A stretch of DNA of 64,000 nucleotides from positions 64,855,653 through 64,919,652 of the forward strand of contig NC_134081.1 in NCBI RefSeq assembly GCF_000715075.1, in the 5' to 3' direction. Made by a program: the position numbers and the translations under genes. Below, in pieces: positions 22,493 to 35,288 of the stretch; positions within the stretch are counted from its first letter, which is position 1, and each line of letters opens with the position of its first letter. The stretch is from Nicotiana tabacum. Lineage: Eukaryota > Streptophyta > Magnoliopsida > Solanales > Solanaceae. Under the pieces are notes generated by a model, which saw nothing but the letters and a program-made list of their open reading frames with translations, was not told the DNA's origin and ran no database searches.

Positions 22493-22732
22493 AAAGACTC
22501 TGTTAATAAACACTTTTTGACAAATCATGAAAAGGATAAATATCAGTGAAAGTGGAGAATGAAATTTGAGCCAATAACAAAGGAAATGCCACGACCAAAA
22601 ATCCCACCAAATCGTGATGACACATAACTCAAACCGCTAGGTAAGCCAACAAACATGTAATACAACAACAACGAGAAATCATCCACAAATGATAAAACTA
22701 TAAAAATCAATACAACTATCCCAAAGGTAGGT
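22493..22732 (-). repeat. junction with a fragment of a minus-strand Tekay-type LTR end
   Basis: From about 22587 the text TGCCACGACC..AAATCCCACC..ATCGTGATGACAC, then GCTAGGTAAGCCAAC, is the reverse complement of a Tekay-type LTR 3' end. It is a scrap of about 140 bases. 22493-22586 is unassigned. Confidence 0.5.
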
Positions 22733-23564
22733 AGTTGTTTCCCTAAATCGCAAACACAAGTATACACAGTCAATCAAGTAATAAGGATTTAGTAGGGTAT
22801 CGTTCCCAGGAGTACTTGTGATCAATTATCAACTAAATTAAGCAAATTCTAATTTATCGGGTCAAGAACCATTTCAAGGTGATTTTTGTTTGACTAATTC
22901 TACTAACTAGAGTTGCAATTAATAGAATAACTAATTAACTAGCACACTTAGTACATAGATTTTAATTCAATGAGAAATAATATTCCAGCGTCATGGTTGG
23001 ATAACAATTCTATTGAATCCTTCAATTAACTCGACTTATTAATTTATCCGGGTTATTAACCTGCAATGACAATAATACTCGTAGAAATTTGATAACTTCT
23101 ACTCGCCTATTCAATTTATTTTAAACCCTATATTTATATGATATTAGAGATAAAAAGAACTCATTAATAATTTTCTGCATAATTGGCGAAGTACGAAAAA
23201 TAGGTATATTTCTATCTGTATTCGCAAATTAATTTTTCAAGGTCGCGCTCTATTCAATCCTATTGCAAGAGGAAATTACCTCTCTCATGTTCAACTCAAG
23301 ATTCATATGTAATATTTCACTGTTAGCTAGACAGTAAAATAGTTGTGCTCCAGATATCAATAAACAACCCAACAATGATAAATTAAATTGTCAAATTAAT
23401 ATTCGAATATCAACGTTCATGTAAAACCATAACCCCAGAATAAACGAGTTTAGCCTGGTCATGGTAGCAATCTCGATTAAATCCTTAAAGTACATAATAT
23501 CCAATAAGAAAAGGGAAAATAAGAACTCAAGACGAATTTCATGGTTTCCGAACTCTGTGGTGGC
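22733..23564 (-). repeat. older Athila-type LTR fragment
   Basis: The order of phrases (TTGTTTCCCTAAATCGCAAAC, then AAGTATACACAGTCAATCAAG, GGTATCGTTCCCAGGAGTAC, and a long AT-rich body) parallels the start of the minus-strand LTR next to it at 23565, but the sequence is strongly diverged. It appears cut by that neighbour. No internal domains or matching second LTR are seen. Confidence 0.5.
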
Positions 23565-24796
23565 TGTTGCTCCCAAATGCACATGCAAGTATACGTGGTC
23601 AACAAGTAATATAATGATGGGTAGAGTGTCAAATTCACACAGACTTGTTTTAAACTACCTAGTAAGTTCACTCAAATTGTTTTTCAATAGAGTCAATCAA
23701 TGTTTAATTGTGTGATTATACTAAGCAGAGAATGTAACAATTTAACCAGCACGAAATGGTTGTTGAGACTTCAGTAAAGATAAACATTCTAGGGTTGTGA
23801 TCGATTCACCAATCCTATTGTGTTCTACTTAACTCTCCTTTTCATGCAATTCACTTATGGTTGCTAATTAATCGAGTAAGTGTTATCGTAGTATTCTCCC
23901 GAATTACTACTCTCCTATTCAAAATAGATTAACGCATATATTCCTATGTAATCAACCTATCAAGAAAGCATTAAGATCCCAATATTATTGAGCATGTTGA
24001 TTAGGTATATTCCTATCCTATCCACAAATCCCCCCCCCCCCACACACTTTAGAGTAAGATCATGCCTTCTTCAATTCTTCTCTAATCTAAACGTAGCTTT
24101 CCCAAGCATAATTCAGATAGTTGATAGAACTTGACCGTTGGACAGGTAATCAAGCAATTAAACACAGAATTGAAGAAACAACCATATAATAGCGAATTAT
24201 AATCGAGAAAAGGTTAACTTCAAACAACAATATTCATGGCTAAATCACAACCCCGGAACTAATGGGTCTTAGCCACTCATGATAATGTTAAACATTTTCA
24301 CAAGTGTTTGAATTGTTGAAAATACTAAGAAATATGAAGAAAAACTGAGAATCCTTGCTCTCGAGTGTTCCGTGCTTGTGTTTTCCTCTCAAAGTAGCAT
24401 CTCTCCCTCAAAAATAGGTTTAGATTTCTTCTTATACGAGTTGAGGTGTGTAGGGCCAAAAAACCTTGTCCCGAGCAAAGTGGGAGAAGTCCTCGCTACA
24501 CAGCGTCTAGGGCAGCATGACACACTGCCCTGTACTGTGTTGTGCACCAAAAATCTTTGCGTCTGGTTTTAGCGCCCAAGGCAGCGCGACACACTGGTCT
24601 GGGCGATTTTTTTTCTTTTGTTGTTTTTTTGCTTCAAATCATGCACTTTCGTCCCACATTGCTCCCGGGTGACTCCTACACATAAAAATACCACAAATCA
24701 GCACAAAATATTACATTACACATACAAAATCCACAAAATATGAGTAAATTGTGCGACGACATGCATATAAATACACATACTTTAAACCAAATATCA
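23565..24796 (-). repeat. 3' LTR of the outer Athila-like element
   Basis: On the + strand it begins about 23565 (TGTTGCTCCCAAATGCACATG) and ends ...ACCAAATATCA at 24796 directly before the purine tract. A CpG-rich phrase lies at 24480-24600 (AGCGCCCAAGGCAGCGCGAC, CTGGTCTGGGCG). The left end is approximate because no second LTR remains for comparison. Confidence 0.68.
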
Positions 24797-24809
24797 ACAC
24801 CCCCCTAGA
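24797..24809 (-). other. polypurine tract of the outer Athila-like element
   Basis: ACACCCCCCTAGA on the + strand (purine-rich TCTAGGGGGGTGT on the minus strand) adjoins the LTR. It occupies the same place as the inner element's tract at 29072-29087. Confidence 0.7.
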
Positions 24810-26678
24810 CTCGTGCTCTTCCTCGAGAAATGTAACTCTTTACTGCACCCCAACAATTTTACACATCAACTATGGAGGATCAATTCATTTACAATCATAC
24901 ACTTCACCCTTGACTATGGTCGATACTAGCTATTAAGCATAAACATACGAAATTAACATTCTTCCCTTTCTCAATATGCCAAAGTATAAGCGTTTCAATT
25001 CAACCAATTCAAACAAACTACCCATAACCACCTTGCCTCAAGAGCCGACTCATTACCACTAAGCACCCTTAACTCGCTCACTCATCCAACAAGAGAAATT
25101 AACAACATTATGAATCTATAATGAGACCATGTGCCCTCACCAATAATTAAGAGAGGGAATATAAAAGTACTCCACATATACAAGTATAACTTTGAACATA
25201 TTTTAAGGACATCACAAAATTGAACAAAAGCCACTCATTCTCGCAAAGAAGTTCATGTGCATCCCGTGGTCGTACCATAAGCTTGTCTATAGTGTATATC
25301 TCTACTAATCTAAGCTAGCCAAGTCTAGGATCAATTAGGTCTTTCCGAGTTGTAATGTAGTCTAAGGAACGGGTAGGATAATTTTTGATATTAACGACTA
25401 ACCCTCCTAAGCACTTTAATACACTACACTCAATACTCAAGCCCATATTTTTTCTCAACCAATTCACCTTGACACGAAACTATACACACTTAGCCTTTTT
25501 TCGTTTAAGCACTTCTATATCCCAACTAGCATGAATTAGGATGATTTGGAGGTGTGTTTTGTGTTCCTTTTGATTATTCATATTTCTTTCCTTGTACTTT
25601 TTCCTTTATTTTATTATTTTTTCTCTTTTTTTTTCTTTCTTTTACTACACACACTCCTTACATTAAGATTCATCGGCTAGTGGCCTTTTCATAACTTTAG
25701 TGCACCTTGTGGGACCTTCCATGGTTCCACTCAAAAGCTACTTCCTGATATCTCACCTTACTTCTTCTAGCGACTAAGTACCTTTGGAGGTAAAGGTTCA
25801 ACTAGCTTAAGTTAAGAACAAAAATAGGGATACCGACTTGTAATGTGGGTGCCAAGGAAAAGGGCTATAGGCTCAAATGGGCTAACAACTGGAATTTTTA
25901 TTTGTAAGTGACAAGAACATCTATGATCAAGCAAAGAACTACATACGTCATCTCGTAGACTAGTACAACTTAATAATTTCTCTTCGATTAACTCACATGG
26001 TAGGTTCTAGACTACACAGGATAGCACATAATATCAACAACTCCTTACACACACATTGCACATGACTCAATCAAGGCAATTATGTTCACTCTCAAGTCAA
26101 GCAAGCAAACACAGTTGAGAAATTTAAGCAATAATGCACTAGATGACATATGAGTCAAGCAACTGAGAAAAGACGTCACAAAATAGGCTATTCATTTTCA
26201 CTTAGGCCTCACATTTCAAATCAAATACAACAAGAAGACACTGCACATGCCATAGCCTAATGTTCCAGCACCAAACATGTCAATAGGTATATAGAGCAAC
26301 TCTGTTTCCTTCATATCATACTCCTAAAAAGATAAAACTAAAATATCCGGTTCAAGCTACAACCCTTGGAAAAGAACTGACACCCAATGAAAAACCAATG
26401 GAATTACTACCTAACTATCCTAATAAAAACAAAAAAAAATATGAACTTTTCTAATTTTTTGTTTTTCAATTTTAAAGTTTTCTCATTTTTTTTCTCAATA
26501 ATCGTCCACTACTCTTAACTAAACTACTACTAAACTACAAGTTATATAATAAAAATGACAAAGTTTATACAATTACACTACATAGAATGTTATTCCCCCG
26601 CCCCACACTTTTGTCATGCATAGTCCTTGATGCATATGAAATATCAAAATAAAGGTAAGGTGAAAGAAAAAGTCCATG
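24810..26678 (-). other. 3' non-coding region of the outer Athila-like element
   Basis: About 1.9 kb without coding signal between the env-like ORF and the purine tract. It holds a strongly T/C-rich stretch at about 25550-25650, matched in kind and position by one at 29720-29880 in the inner element. Confidence 0.6.
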
Positions 26679-27487
26679 CTAATCTGACCCCTCTGGGTCA
26701 TACTCAAATCCCTCATCATCAGAACTCCCACCGATCGAATCTCTGGGCTTATCATCATCCGCACCAAGCGGCAACAATGCCATCGGATCGTTAACCTTAT
26801 CATCTGATCCAATATTTGTGTTCTCATCTTCAGATAGGTGAATGGGACTGCCAGGCGCAATTCCCAATATCTCTTTTATTGCACCAGACAATGGGTACTC
26901 AATGTTTAGTTGCATCCGCTCCTCATCATCCACTCCAAGCCGGCGCATTATCAAGTTCAGCGACCCATAGACATACGAGCTAAAGTTCTCCTCATGCTCA
27001 TTTTGAGCTGTTGTGCTCAACTTGGTAGTGGTATAAAGCAATGATGTAATTTCCATCAATCCTTTCGGCGCTTCCAGCACTTCATCGTGCCCAGGGTACT
27101 TAGACACCTCACGAGATAGCATATACTATGTCAGCAAGTTTCCATAGAAATACGTTTTCACCTTTACCTGAACTGCATGCTGGCCATCTCTCCTAGTATG
27201 ATCTCACCAACATTGACCAATCGCCCAGTTATCCAGAAGTAAATCAAGCACACCTGAGCACGACAACATTCAGGGTTGTGTTCCACCGGTATCAACCTAG
27301 CTTGCACAAAATTCTGCCACACCTTGGCAGTCTTGTTGAAAGCAACCCGGAGAAGCTCATTGTGGGTATGAACCCCTAGTTTCGTCCACTTAGCATTTGA
27401 ATCCATGCCACAAAGAGTGTGAAAAATAGCTGTGTATCTTGGGCAACTCACAAACCTTGGCAAAATCTCCTGGTTGGGACAGTCAAC
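26679..27487 (-). pseudogene. env-like / plant transposon ORF of the outer Athila, C-terminal part
   Basis: Minus-strand text from 27487 down has the block CCRAQVCLIYFWITGRLVNVGEI typical of the ORF after integrase in Athila elements (putative plant transposon protein domain, PF20167-like). A frameshift near 27140 leads to a second piece (27122-26679) with an acidic, low-complexity end (SEDENTNIGSDDK, GGSSDDEGFEYDPE). The N-terminal part of the same ORF is at 40541-40960, across the inner insertion. Its function is not known; envelope function has been suggested for such ORFs but I see no signal peptide or membrane anchor. Confidence 0.68.
27483..27487. repeat. target site duplication TCAAC, left copy (right copy 40541-40545)
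   Basis: TCAAC directly flanks both LTRs. Removing the inner element with one copy joins the two halves of the outer env-like ORF. Confidence 0.93.
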
Positions 27488-29071
27488 TGATCGTATCCAA
27501 ATGCACACTTCTAAAAAGGTATGAAACGATCGTTTGCAATTATAGAAACCCAACAAGAGCCGGGGTCGAATCCACATGGAGCTAAGATGGGAGTTAGGGG
27601 TATATATTTCAATGTGCGTGATTGAATTATCGAGATTGCACTTTCACAAAAATATTGGTATTCTATTTTTAATTCTATTTTATCGATTGCCAAATAAAGA
27701 AAGAAAACTAGAGATAACTATTTTTGGGGTTTTTCCCAATTGATAAAAAGCCTAGGGTTGTGAACATTGCCTAGGTGTTTGCCTAATGGGATAAAGACTT
27801 TAATGCTTATTCTGTTGACGGGGTGTATTATAGCTATCAACTCTAAATTACCCACTCAATACCTCTCGGTCAGAGAGTGATTTTTCCCAATTTGGCTTTC
27901 TCAAGACCAAATCGGTATCACACAAAACAATTGATAAAAGCTCAAGTCGGTTTATTACTATCTCTAGGTTGAACCCTTTAATTGGGTGAAACAATCTCTC
28001 AATTGACCCAATTTCCTGTTAGCCAAGTTATTCTAGACTAGGTCTCTCTTTCTCAAGAAGAGAGTAAGTCAAATAGGCATGAACTAATATTTGCAACCAT
28101 TAATTCCTCAAATTAAAGCATTAGCTAGGCTAAATAATAAACACCCAATCATAAACAAGCACTAATGTAATTACCCATAAGGTTAACACACTAGGGTTGG
28201 GTCATAACCCTAGTGAAAATCTAGCTAATCATACTTGGGGTTGAAGAAAATGAAGAAGAAAGACTAATTTAACTCATAATTAAAGATTAAAATAGCTAAA
28301 TCTATTGTAAAATATACCAAAGCAAAGCAAACTTTCAAAAATGGCAAAGAAAAACGGCTAGTGTTTACAGAGGTTCAAACTTGACCTAATTTTGTGAAAC
28401 TCTTATATTTATACAAGTCTGAAAATCTCAGACAAAAATGCCCCCGGGAGGTTCTGCGGCCGCGCAATTCCATGTGCGGTCCGCAGACTTCTTCATCTGG
28501 CAGGAGCTGGGATTCTACGACAGCACAATTCTGAACTACGGTCGTGAGGCAACATTTCTGTGGTCCGCAGATTTAGAACTGAGGCTGCAAGTCACTCTTC
28601 TGCGGTCCGCAATAGTAGGATTGCAGCTGCAAGACAATTTTCTGCGGCCGCACAAATCTTGTGCGGTCTGCAATTTTCTAAAGCTGTGGACTTGGTCTTT
28701 TTGCAATCTCTCTAATCTTGACCTTTAGCCCATCTTTTGCGGCCGCACAATTCATGTGCGGACCACAATTTGCACAAATATCTGCTGAGTTTTCCTTCTT
28801 TGTTTGTGGCCGTAGGTGGAATTCTGCATTCCACAATTTCTTCTACGGCTGCAGATTTCCTTCTGCGGACCACACATTGTGTGCTTCAGTGCCTTTTGTT
28901 TCCTTGTGCTTGGACTACTCCTCTTTGAGTCTGATTTCATCTCGGGAGCCCAACTTCCAGCATTCCTGTAATTTTGCACAATTTTATTAATTTCGGGTAC
29001 ACAATTCATTGCTTTTGGGCTAAAACAAAAGCTAAAAGACGTTAATAAGTAGTCAAAATCCCCACTTATCA
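27488..29071 (-). repeat. 3' LTR of the inner Athila
   Basis: 1584 bases. It pairs with 38962-40540. It holds a palindrome array at 28453-28890 with GCGGCCGC at 28456, 28644 and 28739. Open frames at 28438-29105 arise from this array. Confidence 0.93.
28453..28890. repeat. CpG palindrome array, left LTR of the inner Athila
   Basis: GCGGCCGC occurs three times and GCGGTCCGC twice, with decayed forms between (TGTGGTCCGCAG, TTGCAGCTGCAA, GTGCGGTCTGCA, GTGCGGACCACA). They are often paired about 10-15 bases apart with AATT-containing spacers. Confidence 0.88.
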
Positions 29072-29087
29072 ACTCCCCCAAACTTAA
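29072..29087 (-). other. polypurine tract of the inner Athila
   Basis: ACTCCCCCAAACTTAA on the + strand, that is TTAAGTTTGGGGGAGT on the minus strand, directly at the LTR edge: the usual Athila plus-strand primer. Confidence 0.85.
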
Positions 29088-30254
29088 GTATTTTCTTGTC
29101 CTCAAGCAAATAAATTAGTTCCCACCTCCGCAAGTTAAGGATCATTTCAGCGAGTCGAAGGTGAGCCATCCACATATCAGTTGGGACCAACAATTACCCA
29201 CACTACCTATGTATTATCAACAAGGCGACAAGTTAAACATTTATGCACATATAGTTCTAAAGTGACATTTGAGCATCAAAGGCTAACTTTACTCATCAAG
29301 GACTCTTTCTCTATCATGTAGGTCATTGTGGATTCTAAACTTCTCCTCCTCTACTCTCTGGTTGCCTAGTTCACTTAAGAAATTTAACACTCAATCCAAG
29401 TATTTATGAAAGGTTCACTCATCTCTCTCAAGAGTGTGTCACAAGTACGGCTTCAAGTACCATAGGCCCGCCCCTCATAATATAAGCTCACTCGGCTCAA
29501 AATCAAGTAGGACTTCTTTCGGGATGTAATGAAGGCTTTTGGGTTACAGTTTGATTCAATATGGGTAAGTGGTTACAACTTCCTTAAGCACTCCATCATT
29601 CATTTCTTGGTTCACATTTTGCCAATTCCTTGAGGCACTTTCTTTTCCTTGGGGGACTAGAGAGACTTAACATCACTCTTTCTTGATCATTACATTTATA
29701 TTTCTCCATGTTTCGGATCATTGCCTTTCTTTGACTCCCTTCAACACTTCTACTTATTCATTTTTTTGCATTTTTCTTTTTGTTCTTTTATTTTCTTTGC
29801 CTTTTCTCCTTACTATTTATTTTTCTCTTTTTGTGACTTGATACCCTTTTTAAAATTTCCTCGTCTCTCCCCCAAACTTACGGTTTTAGCCATTTGTTTG
29901 ACATGAGTGTTAAGAAAAGCTCGGGTACCAAGAGAGGATCACAAAAGAACGGGTAAAGGCTTGTAACAGGGTTTTCAAATGAGAAAAGCTAAAGGCTCAA
30001 AGAGGTTGACTAGGGATGACATCATTGGTAGGCAATAGAAAACTCAAAGAGGCCAAGAAAAGCCTACAATCACTTCTCAAGCCAAGCAAAACTTAGGATT
30101 TCACCTTGAAACACATTCGGAAAAAGTTTTAGACCTTTCGCATGGGTACTTGGACCTACAACAAAGCAATTCACCTCTCATGCAACTGGATTGTTAAAGA
30201 GGATAGATTCAAGGGCCCACAATGACCATATTTAAGTTTGAAAATCACTATGGT
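29088..30254 (-). other. 3' non-coding region of the inner Athila
   Basis: About 1.2 kb without coding signal. A T/C-rich stretch at about 29720-29880 is purine-rich on the element's own strand. Confidence 0.65.
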
Positions 30255-32162
30255 TCAATTAAACCACTCGATGGTTGCCAAAGTCAACACAAGAGTCACA
30301 AAGTCACTAACTAGAGCTATTTCTTTCAAAAACCTTGTTTTTAACCATAAGCACGTTGTTAAGTGTATTGGTGCCAAATGAAGGAGCTTGTCTATGGATT
30401 TCTTGCTAGCCTGGGTCTTTCTCATTTTCTTGACTTCTTTGTCCAGCTCTTCGATCACTGACCCGTGCTGAACCAGCGTAGCCATGATGGTGTTTTGGTT
30501 CTCTAGGAGCTTCTTCAATGTCTTCTCAACTGTTGGGGGAACCTGAGGTGCCTGAATAAAAGACTGTGCTACAACAGTACTGGATAAGTCAGACAACTTT
30601 GCAGTGGATGTCTGTATCCAGTTGTTAAGGCTCGCCAATGTCTGGGAGACTCGCAGTGCAAAAAGTGGAGATCTAGGCATAGGCACCAGCTTCAAAGCTG
30701 AGGTAGAACCTATGGCAGAAGCTATAGTGGGAACTGAAGATGGTGGTGGAGGCATAGCTGCGACACTAGATGAAGGCTCGGCCGAAGTGGATGGAACATC
30801 AATTTCCTCTGCAACTACCACTGATGGCTCATCAGACAGTCCTGTGGTGGTAAACGGCTGACCCTTTTTCTTAGGGTTGTGTGCATCCATCAGTGAGTAC
30901 CATGAGAAAGGCTTCTTCGTCCGCACCTTTGTATAAAAGTCCCTCGGCTCTACCCTCGCATATGTGAGATACTCTGTAATAGTGTTGGGATACGGGTAGG
31001 ACGTGTCAGCTTGCCGAGTGATAACAAAGATGTTGGCTAACATCACCGCACCCACATTGATGGGGTACCCGGCCATGATAGAAGCAACTAGAACTGCCCG
31101 AGGGATCGGAAGATAGGTCTCATTCTGGCACGGGTCTAGCCTACTGTAGACAAAGGTTTGCCACCCTTTTGCCTTAAAGCATAGAGTGTTACTATGAATA
31201 GAAACCCCTGTTGTGATACATGGTGGTGGCGGCGCAGGGGCTGCTAGAATCTCTACTAGCCAAGGTCGAGCTGCATCCCTGAGTGCACACTTCTCTAAGT
31301 ATTTTGTGGGCTCGACATCATCAAATCCCAAGTATGTGTTCAATGTGTGCTGATCAAATTGCACTTTGAGGTTTCTCACTTTCGTCACCTTTGTCCCTTT
31401 CTTGATATGCGCCATATTGGCGTAGAATTCCCGGACAAGGTACTCCTTAGCATCCACCACGCTCTGGGTAAACCACATCCACCCTTTGCGTTCTCTAAAC
31501 TGTCTCAATACTGCCGGGTTATACCTCTCCAGATATTTCAACTGAAACTGTTGCTCAAGAGTGAGTGACCTCAATGTACACCATTCACGGAAGCTAGAGA
31601 AGGTGGCCAAACAGACAAACCGGTCCTCCCATACCTCTTTCTTCTTTGACCTTTCAAGGCCGGCAACTGTAGCATCTCCCTCTCTGCCATCATCGAGGAT
31701 GTCCTGAACTGATGTATCTGTTTCCTTAGGGACATGTGTAGTGGATGGCTCAGAAGCCTAACTAGCACTTTACAATCCCTAGGAAGTGCTGTGTGATGAT
31801 GACGGCTCATCCCTCAGTTGAAATCTCCGTGACGGCATGGACTGTACTGCCGGTTGTTCCTGAACAGAGGCTAAGTTTCCTTCTGATACGTCCCTAGATG
31901 GGGCGTATGAACTTGTCTCAGAGAGATCTGCATCTCTCCCTCTGCCGGTTGTAGGTTTCTTTCTGATAGTCTTTTGTAGGCCGAGGGGTAAAAAAACTCT
32001 TGCCTCGACCCTTGGAAGGTTCACCCCTTCCTTTCGAAGTGTCGCCTCTGCCTCTAGATTGAACCATTTTTTATACCAAGCAAAGGCGATTGTTAGTTGC
32101 AATTCAAGTTCAGACATACAATGAGATATGTAGGACACACCAGAGGACACAATGAGGAACAC
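30255..32162 (-). pseudogene. env-like / plant transposon ORF of the inner Athila
   Basis: The main frame runs on the minus strand from about 31755 to 30255. It starts in an acidic segment, then has WEDRFVCLATFSSFREWC, a globular part (ERYNPAVLRQFRERKGWMWF, TYLGFDDVEPTKYL, GWQTFVYSRLDPCQN, PRAVLVASIMAGYPINVGA) matching the putative plant transposon domain (PF20167-like), a Pro/Ser-rich hinge and a coiled-coil-like end. The same frame continues upstream (31779-32162) across three close stops at about 31755-31779. An ATG at 32067 in another frame opens an Arg/Gly-rich stretch and may be the old start. Its role is unknown. Confidence 0.75.
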
Positions 32163-33451
32163 AGTTAAAACATGCTTTCAGGATAGGGATATGCGGTCCG
32201 CACTTTTTTCTTTGGGCCGCAGATTGGGCCTTGCAGACCGCACAATATTCTCTTGCGGTCTGCACATTTTTCATTGCATCCGCAACTCATTAACCAAAAA
32301 TATGCCAACTCTCCGATGACAAAGAATTGGCTGATGTGCGGCTACAACATGTTTTCTGCAGACCACACATTTTGTTTTGTCAAAAAAAGCACATTGAATC
32401 ACAAATATTATACTTCTATGAAGACAGTAAAATAGCTGTTTTGCGGCCGCAATAAAAATTCTGTGGTCCGTACAATTTTCCTTGCGGCCGTAGACCCATT
32501 CATTCCTAGATTTACCCTAGACTCAACTTCTGCGGACCGCACAAGAACATATTTCAAACAATTACGAACAAGTAAGTACTTTTATCTAGGGCTTGCAATT
32601 TGTTTTTGCACAAAGTTTGACATGGAATAGAAGCATGAAAATCTATTGACCCAGTCCCCATAGAGCATGTACTAGTTGACCACTACAGATTTACCCCCAC
32701 ATGGTTGTATAATTTATTTCTACTGACAAAAGGCCTAAACTAATTAAAAAGCTATAAATTAAACTAAAAATTCTAAAATTCTAAAAAGTAATTATAGCAT
32801 ACCAGATATGAATGAGTGCAAGAAATGAGGGATCAACAATTGCTAGGTGTGTGGGAAGATGATTTACCAAGAGGTTTCAAATTGGTGCAACTTTTTTGCT
32901 CAGAGAGGGAAAAAGGTAACAGTAGCCCTAGCCCTCTTACTTATATGCTTGAGGTTTAGAAGGGGAAAAGGGGCGAGTGCGGCCGCAGAATTCCGGTTGC
33001 AGACCGCACTTTGTTACCTAGTGAGATTAAACCTTCTTTTTGTCTGCTGTCCGCAGAATTTTATGTGCGACCGCATATCTTTATTGCGGACTGCAGAGTT
33101 TGTGTTACGGCCGCAGATCGGCCATTAGTCTGATAGGCCAACTTCAGAGAGCTGTCAATTTCCACCTTCAAATTGTGTGGTCCGCAAGTTAATTGTGCAG
33201 CCGCAGAGCACCTTCTGCTGAAACCACCATAATTGTGCGATCCGCACAATGCAACTGCGGTCCACAATTCTTTCGACGCTTAACCATATTTCTTGCCACA
33301 ATTCATGTAAAACAGACTCATCCCTGCAGCACACTTCAAATCAAGTTAGCACAAAAATAACACCTAACTACAAAAATAACAAAGAAAAAGAAACATGGGT
33401 TGCCTTCCAATAAGCGCCTGATTTAATATCGTGGAACGATGCAGAATACCA
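32163..33451 (-). other. spacer between integrase and env-like ORF with CpG palindrome array
   Basis: About 1.3 kb without coding sequence. Two clusters (32190-32545 and 32975-33270) carry the palindromes seen in the LTRs: GCGGCCGC at 32443 and 32979, GCGGTCCGC near 32193, GCGGACCGC near 32532, and many decayed forms (TGCAGACCGCAC, GTGCGATCCGCAC, TGTGGTCCGCAAG). Confidence 0.85.
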
Positions 33452-34560
33452 TCAGTTGAAATGAATCACTGCCACGATGTGGCCATCTCCAACTTTTCCC
33501 AAATAGTGCTTCACCCGGTGACCATTGACTCGGAATACCTCATTGTTTTTGTTCTTCAACTCCAATGCACCAAAAGGTGTCACACCCACAATTTCTAAAG
33601 GACCACTCCATTTAGACTTTAGCTTTCCGAGAAACATCCTCAACCTCGAGTTGAACAACAATACGAGATCGCCCACCTTGAACTCTTTGTTCTAAATGTA
33701 TTTGTCCTGAAGATATTTCATATTTTCTTTGTACAAGGATGAACTTGCATAAGCATGATACCGGAACTCATCCAATTCATTCAAATGTGCAACCTCAAGT
33801 TATCGGCTACATCCCAATCAAGATACAACTTTTTTAGAGCCTACATGGCTTTGTGCTCAAGTTTCACCGGAAGATGACAAGCTTTTTCGAACACCAACTG
33901 GCATGGCGACATTTTGATAGGTGTTTTGTAAGCCGTCCGATAGGCCCATAATGCATCATTAAGCTCCTTAGACCAATCCATCCAGTTAGCATTCACTGTT
34001 TTAGATAAAATACACTTTATCTCCCGGTTGAAGACTTTCTCTTGACCGATAGCTTGTGGATGATAAGGAGTTGTGACTTTATGAGTAACACCATACTTAC
34101 TAAGTAAGGTGTCGAAAGCCTTGTTGCAAAAATGCGACCCCCTATCGCTTATAATTGCCCGCAGAATGCCAAACCTTGTGAAAATATTCTTCTTCAAGAA
34201 CGCCACCACATTTCTCGCCTCATTGTTGGGTAGAGTAATGTCCTCAACCCATTTAGACACATAATCATCTGCGACCAAGATGTAGGTGTTTCCACAAGAA
34301 CTCTCATAAGGACCCATGAAGTCAATACCCCACACATCAAAGACATCAACCACTAAAATGGTAGTGAGAGGCATTTCATTTTTCTTCGAGATTCCACCGG
34401 CCCGTTGACATTCATCACATCTTTTCACTACATCACTAGCATCCTTGTAAAGAGTGGGCCAATAGAAACAACAACTTAGCCCTTTGGCCGCCATTCTTGC
34501 TCCACCATGGTGACCACTATATGGCGAAGAATGACAAGCCCCAAGAATTTCACCTTTCTA
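33452..34560 (-). pseudogene. inner Athila integrase
   Basis: The zinc-binding C-x-x-C is seen in [11 protein letters not shown] and the core starts [14 protein letters not shown]. The second Asp is in [11 protein letters not shown]. The third catalytic residue should lie 35 residues further on, in GQ-x-E-V; here the text is [12 protein letters not shown], with Lys at that place, so the triad is probably broken. The C-terminal module (KLKSKWSGPLEIVGVTPFGALEL) is at 33452-33676 in a shifted frame. Confidence 0.86.
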
Positions 34561-34572
34561 TTCTTCCGATAT

Positions 34573-35288
34573 TCATCTTCTATTCACCCCATCCGTGCAA
34601 ATCCGGAAAAGGTATGGATCATTCCAATAATAATCTTGACAATCTCGTTTGAGCTTCTTCCTTTCGTTTGAAGAGAACTCATCTGGGATGATTCCACACA
34701 GAAGGAAATTTGCTAGATCCGCGAACCATGGCACCTCCTTTATTGAAATAGCCAAGAGTTGCTCATCAGGGAAGGAGTCATTGATTTCAAGGCCATCATG
34801 CGGCCTCCCCTCCTCCTCCAAACGAGACAAGTGGTCCGCCACTTGGTTTTCACTTCCTTTTCTATCTTAGATGTCAATATCAAACTCTTGAAACAAAAGC
34901 AACCATCTCATCAACTGAGCTTCTTGCTCATAATATAACGAAGTGCCGCATGATCCTTATGGACAATAACGTTTGCACCAATCAAGTACATGTGGAACTT
35001 CTCAATTGCAAACACAATGGCAAGGAGCTCTTTCTCCGTAATGATATAGTTGACTTGGGCACAATTCATGGTCTTACTAGCATTGTAGACCGGATGAAAA
35101 ATCTTATTGATGCGTTTCCCTAAAATAGCTCCAATCGCTACGTCACTAGCATCACACATGAGTTCAAAAGGGACACTCCAATTAGGAGCGGTGATGATGA
35201 GAGTGGTTGTCAACTTTAACTTTAACAATTCAAAGGCTCTCATGCAATCATCATTGAAGCTAAACTTAGCATCTTTCTCAAGAAGCTT
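34573..35288 (-). pseudogene. inner Athila RNase H and linker
   Basis: RNase H is at 35243-34911: LMCDASDVAIGAILGKR, YNASKTMNCAQVNYIITEKELLAIVFAIEKF. A linker with MADHLSRLEEEG and WFADLANFLLCG follows at 34842-34573. The frame is broken between the two pieces. Confidence 0.85.

Noticed and set aside
30604..30861. + strand open frame opposite the env-like ORF
   Set aside because: Shadow of the Pro/Ser-rich hinge of the minus-strand ORF.
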